Positions 58,584-64,000 of a stretch of DNA of 64,000 bases are shown here, in pieces. The number at the start of each line of letters is the position of its first letter. The stretch's first letter is position 1. The notes under the pieces were generated by a model, which saw nothing but the letters and a program-made list of their open reading frames with translations, was not told the DNA's origin and searched no databases. The stretch is from Beverwykella pulmonaria. Lineage: Eukaryota > Ascomycota > Dothideomycetes > Pleosporales > Melanommataceae. The stretch spans positions 3,391,151 to 3,455,150 of the forward strand of contig BCHH01000003.1 of the NCBI GenBank assembly GCA_001599595.1, given 5' to 3'. The translations under genes and the position numbers were made by a program.

Positions 58584-59098
58584 CAGTCCACTCTCGATAT
58601 AACGATCCATTTTTTCCAGGCAATTTTGATCGTTGTATCGAATTATCGTTATGCTAAGTAGCGCCCAAAGAACCTCTCAAACATCTTAGAGGCCTGAAAA
58701 ATAGCCATCTAGAGTTGCTTTAGCTTCTTCATGCTCTTGAGGACGAAAAGAGCGCACGAGCTGACTGAGGCCGCTTACGTCGTCTATCATAGCGTCGTCT
58801 TGAGATTCAACGAAGCGTTGTACAATAGATAGAGCTTGAATTGCCTCATTAAGAGACGGCAGAGGCTCTGGCTCATCGTCCTCGTCAGGCACCACTTTAA
58901 CGCGTGTTTTTGCCAGTGTGGTGATCAATAATCTTTTATAGATCTACCTGCTGCTCCAGCATGAAATTGTTAATATCTCTGCGATCCTCACCAAATTTTT
59001 CAAGAAGCTGCACCTCCTCTAGTAGCTCTCTAAGTTCCTTTGACAGTACAAGCTCATCCTTAGCATCTACCTTCTCTAAGATTGCTGATTTGCCCTAA
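58584..59098 (-). pseudogene. pogo/Fot1-type transposon 3' fragment
   Basis: The terminus begins CAGTCCACTCTCG next to TA at 58582-58583, as in fungal pogo-like elements. On the minus strand the transposase C-terminus is readable from about 59098 to a stop at 58686: SAILEKVDAKDELVLSKEL, LLEKFGEDRRDINNF, a stop, then LPSLNEAIQALSIVQRFVE and EAKATLDGYFSGL. The last motif resembles the end of Tigger/pogo transposases. The catalytic domain and the other terminus are missing. Confidence 0.7.
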
Positions 59099-60350
59099 CA
59101 ATTGCAAATTGTCTTCCACGTCACATCGCTCCTCCACGTTCTAGCGGTCACGAGAGGCTATCAGTAGTTTGTGATCAGGGCTCTATCGGCTATCAGAGGC
59201 TACGGATACGATCTCAGGTATAATATGATTACCATACAAGATGTTGCGTAAGGAGCTCAACCAGAGGTCCTTCGTGTTCAATAGGTACTCGGCATAGTTC
59301 GTGCGTAGGCTGAGCCCGATTAGGGCTCGGCTGTACATTCCGTGTTAGGTCGGTCAGTTGCCGAGCTCGTCGTTCGGAGGGTAGGAGCTTCACCTATAGG
59401 GGATTCGTAGTACAAGTTCTATGGCTAGAGAGCTTCACCCGTATGGGACACATAGTACAGTGCTCAGCCGGAACGCATACTCTCTTGCGGATGTCTTCAC
59501 TGCCCGTAAAGGATGCGGGATACGGAACCCAACTTTTCTGCTTGGCCTCTGTTAACGAGAGGTTATATAGGATTAAGGCTAGATCTAAGACGCAGCATTA
59601 AGGTAAAATAAGGCTGGGTAACTGAAACTCAGAAACCGGTTTACGGAACCGATGTTAGTGTCACAATGAATAGAAACAGTCAATCGTTTGATGGGTAAAT
59701 GTGAATATCAGGAGTGTGAAAGCCGTGACGAGCTTACTGCCCGCACGATGACTATACCGGTATATACCTGTCGGAACAAAACGTGAAGACACTGAGTAGC
59801 GGGTAGTTGGGTCTACTATCATATTTGCACATGCGAGTAATTGCCATATACTGTAGTACTTAGGCTATGCTGTCAACTACAATAGAAGCTTAGTTTTGCG
59901 AAGGACCTAGTGCATTAGAATACCTGAATTACGCCCCGCGCCCCATCTGACTTTCAGCCACGGTATACGCGTTCTTGAGCGTAAGCTCGTTGCCACTTCT
60001 TCATTGCTCACAGCGTAAGCTTAGTTTCTTGCCACCTTTCATATTGCGCCTTGGGGTTCTAGTTATCAACTTGCCAGTAAGTCACGTGGCTATGTTCTAT
60101 TTTTAGCTTTCGGCCCCAAATCTCCTGAGAAAAAGATGTGCCAAGAAAGCCAAGATTGTTTGGTGGCTCTCACTTACCCGTTGTTTCAACGTTCTCCATG
60201 GCTTCGTTCTATTAACTTCAACCTACGTCCAAGAGACCTCGACAAAGTCCTTAACATAACCGAAATCCACAATGGAAACAGGTCTCTCTCTTCACGCGGG
60301 CTGACGTTCCGCCCTGAACTCGACCTCGTGTCTGCGAGGGAGGTGGAAAA
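59099..60350. other. Non-coding spacer, possibly repeat-derived
   Basis: No gene. A segment, 59343-59665, starts TGTTAG and ends GTCACA with a tatata box near 59565, like an LTR, but its flanks do not match, so I do not call it one. A plus frame, 60136-60537, overlaps the first exons of the next gene in another frame and is not supported. Confidence 0.45.
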
Positions 60351-63300
60351 ATGGCTACGCCAGCGAAAAAGGCGAAGTACCCGAAATTGGACCATGTCCA
60401 GGTATGATTGGTGCGCAGACAGGCGCGAACCCAGCTTCCTCACTAACTCACACCACAGTTCAATTCAGGACTCCGCGTGTTGTACCCGAATCCAGATGAG
60501 CCGACATTCACTAAATTGCCAAATAAGCTCAAACTAGAGTATGCTCCCTGCACCCCTTTATGTTTATCTAAACCTTACATTTGCCCATTAGTATTGTTGT
60601 CGTCCCTACATTTAACGCACATTCAGAATTCACATGGATACGCGAGAAGGTGCACTGGCTGCGCGACAGTAACATGCTACCCCGTAGAATTCCTGACGCG
60701 CGCATTAGTGTTTTCCATTATGAGACGCGTTCTCCCGTGGGAGGTTCCAATGATCTAAGTCTAGAAGAAGTGGCCGTACAGCTACTGGACACACTCAAAA
60801 GCTTGAGAGGAGTGCGTTTTTCTTTCCTTCGCGCTACGACTTCCAGCGAATCCTGATCTGTTCTGTAGGACAATGACAAAATGCCAATAATTTTCGTTGC
60901 ACACTGTTTTGGAGGCATTATTGTTGAATGTGCGCTTCTGACGGCCAGAATACGTCAGGATGACTATCCTAGCCTCTTTCCGTTTGTCGCTGGAACAATT
61001 TTCCTTGGTACACCATTCCGTGGCTCACCAACCTTGCAAAAATTAGCAATGCTGGGTAAGGTGGTGGGGAAAGTTGGAAAGAGCGGAATAGGTATATCGT
61101 CAAGTTTGCTCCAGCTCATGGAGAAAGACTCCCCTGTTTTGCTCCGTATGCTGGACGACTTTGTGCGGATGTCTAATGAAGCTCAGATGCGGAACTTTTG
61201 TTTCTATGAAGCTGAAAAGTCTGATACACCCGGAATGATAGTCAGGGGTTTACCATTCAAAGTCAAGGGATTTGTCGTCGACAAGGATTCCGCAACATAT
61301 CTTGGAGCAGACAGTCTCCCCCTGGCGTCCGATCACTTTCGTCTAAACAAATACAATGGGCCGAGAGATGCCAATTTCATATTAGTATCGAGCGAGATAT
61401 TGAGTACTGCTCGAAAGGTAAGCTATCCTAGCCATGTTGTGGTTTTTGTCTCCGTTATTTCAGCATCCAATTTCGTAACAGTGCAGAAATCAGCTTTGAT
61501 GAAGTGCTGATGCAACCAGGCACCTGAAATCATTAAAGCAAGGCAAGCTGTCTTACGCCTAGCACTCATCGATGATCGCGCATACCGCGGTTTGACAGCT
61601 GAGCTAGGAAATAGATTCTCTGACTTAGATGTGGTCACGAAGGGAAAAGACACTGGCCCGGAGGGTAAAAAAGCGTCTTGGGTGGTGAATGTTGATAAAT
61701 ATATTACCTGGAAGGAACAACCGGCTTCGCGACTTCTCTGGATTCATGGTAAAGCAGCTAGGGATCAACAGTCAATCGCGTGTACCATAATTGAAAACCT
61801 AAACAAGACACGACAGGAAGGGTCCGTTGTCGCCTCCTTCTTTTGCGACCAGGGGGACGAGATTCGACGAAGTCAGAAGGGGTTGCTCCAAGCGCTCATT
61901 CGCCAAATTATCGATCATAGCCGAGACCTTGCCTTTCATCTCCTTACGGATACGAAGAAGGGGAAAGGTACCACCAGCAAGCTAGAGTTTAACTCTGAAT
62001 TGTTGTCTGGAGTTTCCACTCTTTGGGATGCTCTAGAGGCGATGGCGAGGGATCTGCGTAGTGGATGCATCTACATTGTCATCTGCGGTCTTGAACAGCT
62101 CTCCAAAACCTCTTTGGCCGATTTTCTTCAGCGCATAAACTTAGATTCCACACATGACAAGGATCCTGAAGTTCTACCAATCAAATGGACTTTCGTGTCT
62201 AAAAGCGGCCGACACGATATCGAAAAGGCGCTGAGACCAAAATCACTTGAAATTAGTGTAAGCGATGCCTGGCGAGCTCATATATCTACATTGGTAGATG
62301 AGCTTGGCTTATCAGCTCCCTTGGTATACTTTGTTAAGCAACACATATATTCTCGCGCCGAAGAGAACATCATCTATGTGGCTCTGATCCTCCAGGAACT
62401 CAGGAATGCACAGGCATGCGGAAGAGCCACATATTCTGAGGTCTGCGCACTGCTGAAGTCATTTCCAGACGGCATCGCTGATATGTTCGAAAATATCCGC
62501 CAGCGAGTACTTGACCCAAAGGCAGAGGGCATTATTCATGTTAAAGAGATTTTACGCTGCATGATTCTAGCGCAGCGCGCTCCAACAATACCCGAACTCG
62601 CTATTATAGCTGGTCTTTCTGAGGAAGACAGAAACAACCTCGATAACGTTAAGGTGTACATTGTTCAGTGTGGCGCTTTTGTAACTTTGAGCGGCAATGA
62701 GCGAGATGGACAACCCACTGTAGAATGGATCGACATATCGGCTCAGGCGCATCTAGAGAAATACGCCAAAGAAGATCTGGAGCTGGGCCTCAACGATGTG
62801 TGGCATGGCATCATAGCGCTACGGTGTCTCGACTACATTTATGTCGTCAGCGAGCAGTATGAGAGAGATGAGGCCATAGAGGATGTTAAAAAAGAGACAG
62901 GAAACAAGAACGAAGGCGATCATCAAACTCAGTCACTATTGGAAGATTTTCCCACCGATGCACAAGACAAAACAATTACTAAGCGCACGGGACTGATCAA
63001 AGCTGGTACTCATACTAATTATTTTGACAATGAAAATGTCTTGTTGTACCCAATCCAGTACTGGATTGAGCATGCCAAACTGGCACCGGTAGATGTCATC
63101 GAAGAATTCCGTACTAGTAATCTATTCTGGAACGATGAGTCACGTGCTCGGCAAGATTGGTGGAAGGTCAATGAAAGCATCCACTACTTTAATGGTCAGA
63201 CGGATGTTTCTGCACTGCACGTGGCTGCTATTGCAAGATTTCCAGCATTCATGGACCATCTCCTACAACATGGCTGGACCACTGCTATCCATATGGACGA

Positions 63301-64000
63301 TTCTCTCGGTTATCAACCGCTCTTTTATGCATGCGCATTAGGTGAATACCGAATTGTCCAGGAGTTACTCGAAGCAGGTGCAGACGTCAATTTTTCCAGT
63401 GAGAATAACATGACGGCTCTCATGGTAGCGGCCGATTGTGGCCATAGAGATATCGTGGAAGTGCTCCTTGACCAAGGTGCTAACATCAATGCGACGTCTG
63501 AAACCTGGGGAACTGGACTGTACTGCGCGGTCAACAACAGCCATATTGAAATTGTTAAATTACTCCTTCATCGTGGAGCGAGTGTTAATGTCATTGGAGG
63601 ACCAGGTCGCAGACCACTTAACATCGCTGCATATAATGGGTCGGTAGAGCTTGTTCAAATCTTGATTGACCATGGTGCGGACATAGACCCTGACGAGGAG
63701 TATTGGTATGGTAGTGCTCTGGGAGGCGCTGCTAGGTAAATTTCTTCGTATTTTAAGGGACATGGAGCCCAAACTGACATGCTCATAGACGTGGCCATGT
63801 AGAGGTTGCTGGACTTCTGCTCTCGAAGGGTTGGAGGTTGACCAAGCCTATAAAGACCTATGGATCTTTCCTGGCCGTAAGTAAAGTGGTTTATGGAGCC
63901 TCTACAAGACTAGCTAATCATACAACATAGGCAGCAGCTATGTACGGGCACCTCGATGTAGTGGGCCTACTCGTTAGGAATGAAAGCCGTATTACAGCCC
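60351..64000 (+). CDS. NLR-like protein: SesB-type hydrolase, NACHT-position domain, ankyrin repeats (3' partial)
   Basis: Seven exons so far: 60351-60401, 60459-60538, 60592-60811, 60869-61417, 61520-63735, 63789-63876, 63931 onward; the gene leaves the window. Residues 1-300 form an alpha/beta-hydrolase domain of SesB type (IVVVPTFNAHSEFTW; nucleophile elbow AHCFGG near 128, Cys where Ser is usual; GTIFLGTPFRGS). From about 300 to 520 lies the NACHT position: SRLLWIHGKAARDQQSIA replaces the usual GxxGxGKS Walker A, and IYIVICGLEQL replaces Walker B. Ankyrin repeats start about 860 (TDVSALHVAAIARF, TALMVAADCGHRDIVEVLL, RPLNIAAYNGSVELVQILI) and continue across introns 5 and 6. The architecture is that of fungal NLRs, which act in allorecognition and response to non-self. 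Confidence 0.88.

Noticed and set aside
59343..59665. Second possible solo LTR (TGTTAG...GTCACA with a TATA box)
   Set aside because: Flanking five bases differ (ttccg versus atgaa), and the ends are not inverted copies.
60136..60537. 133-residue frame upstream of and overlapping the NLR-like gene
   Set aside because: It uses the wrong frame for the SesB-like exons, which splice cleanly in another frame from the ATG at 60351.
1..64000. CRISPR arrays, bacterial operons or viral genomes
   Set aside because: No spaced repeats of CRISPR type, no bacterial gene organisation, and no viral polymerase or capsid genes; intron structure is fungal throughout.

Overview
The window is nuclear DNA of a filamentous ascomycete (Pezizomycotina; Dothideomycetes is my guess, but not provable from this sequence). 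The signs are compact genes with several 43-180 nt GT-AG introns, fungus-specific families (Sho1, GH76 Dfg5/Dcw1-type, SesB/NACHT/ankyrin proteins, EthD fusions), and transposon relics whose Gln and Trp codons have become stops, as RIP (repeat-induced point mutation) would do. A 200-base run of N lies at 1378-1577. Most coding sequences below were rebuilt exon by exon from GT-AG junctions that keep one frame; none is supported by transcripts.

Layout. 1-4.7 kb: a RIP-like Tc1/mariner relic, the gap, and a decayed fungal membrane-anchored gene. 5-9.9 kb: a six-exon gene for a very large protein joining a protease-like region, a protein kinase and a von Willebrand A domain. 10.7-11.2 kb: a frameshifted AlkB-like remnant. 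11.5-18.9 kb: an aromatic ring-cleavage cluster (EthD/alpha-beta hydrolase fusion, small membrane protein, carboxy-muconate cyclase, intradiol dioxygenase, carboxymuconolactone decarboxylase-like protein). 19.7-20.7 kb: a 2H phosphoesterase. 21.3-28.7 kb: a CorA-like gene whose last exon is split by a 5.5-kb Ty1/copia element with two identical 132-bp LTRs and a 5-bp target duplication. 29-31 kb: transposon scrap and a graded hexanucleotide repeat. 31.2-37.5 kb: isovaleryl-CoA dehydrogenase and methylcrotonoyl-CoA carboxylase beta, consecutive steps of leucine breakdown, with a GH76 wall enzyme between them. 38-58.3 kb: ordinary core genes (ceramide synthase, Bax-inhibitor-like, Sho1, dynactin-p24-like, vacuolar amino-acid transporter, mitoribosomal bS16m, NAD(P)HX epimerase, tyrosine phosphatase, large membrane protein) plus one solo LTR with a perfect target duplication. 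58.6-60.3 kb: a pogo/Fot1-type relic and non-coding sequence. 60.35 kb to the end: an NLR-like gene (SesB-like hydrolase, NACHT-position domain, ankyrin repeats) that runs off the window.

How genes fit together. The ring-cleavage cluster would take a dihydroxy- or trihydroxy-aromatic through muconate and lactone intermediates towards 3-oxoadipate; cyclase and dioxygenase share a divergent promoter. The leucine genes form part of the usual fungal cluster, with the biotin-bearing alpha subunit absent here. The most unusual proteins are the protease-like/kinase/vWA fusion and the NLR-like protein with eroded Walker A and B motifs and a cysteine in its nucleophile elbow.
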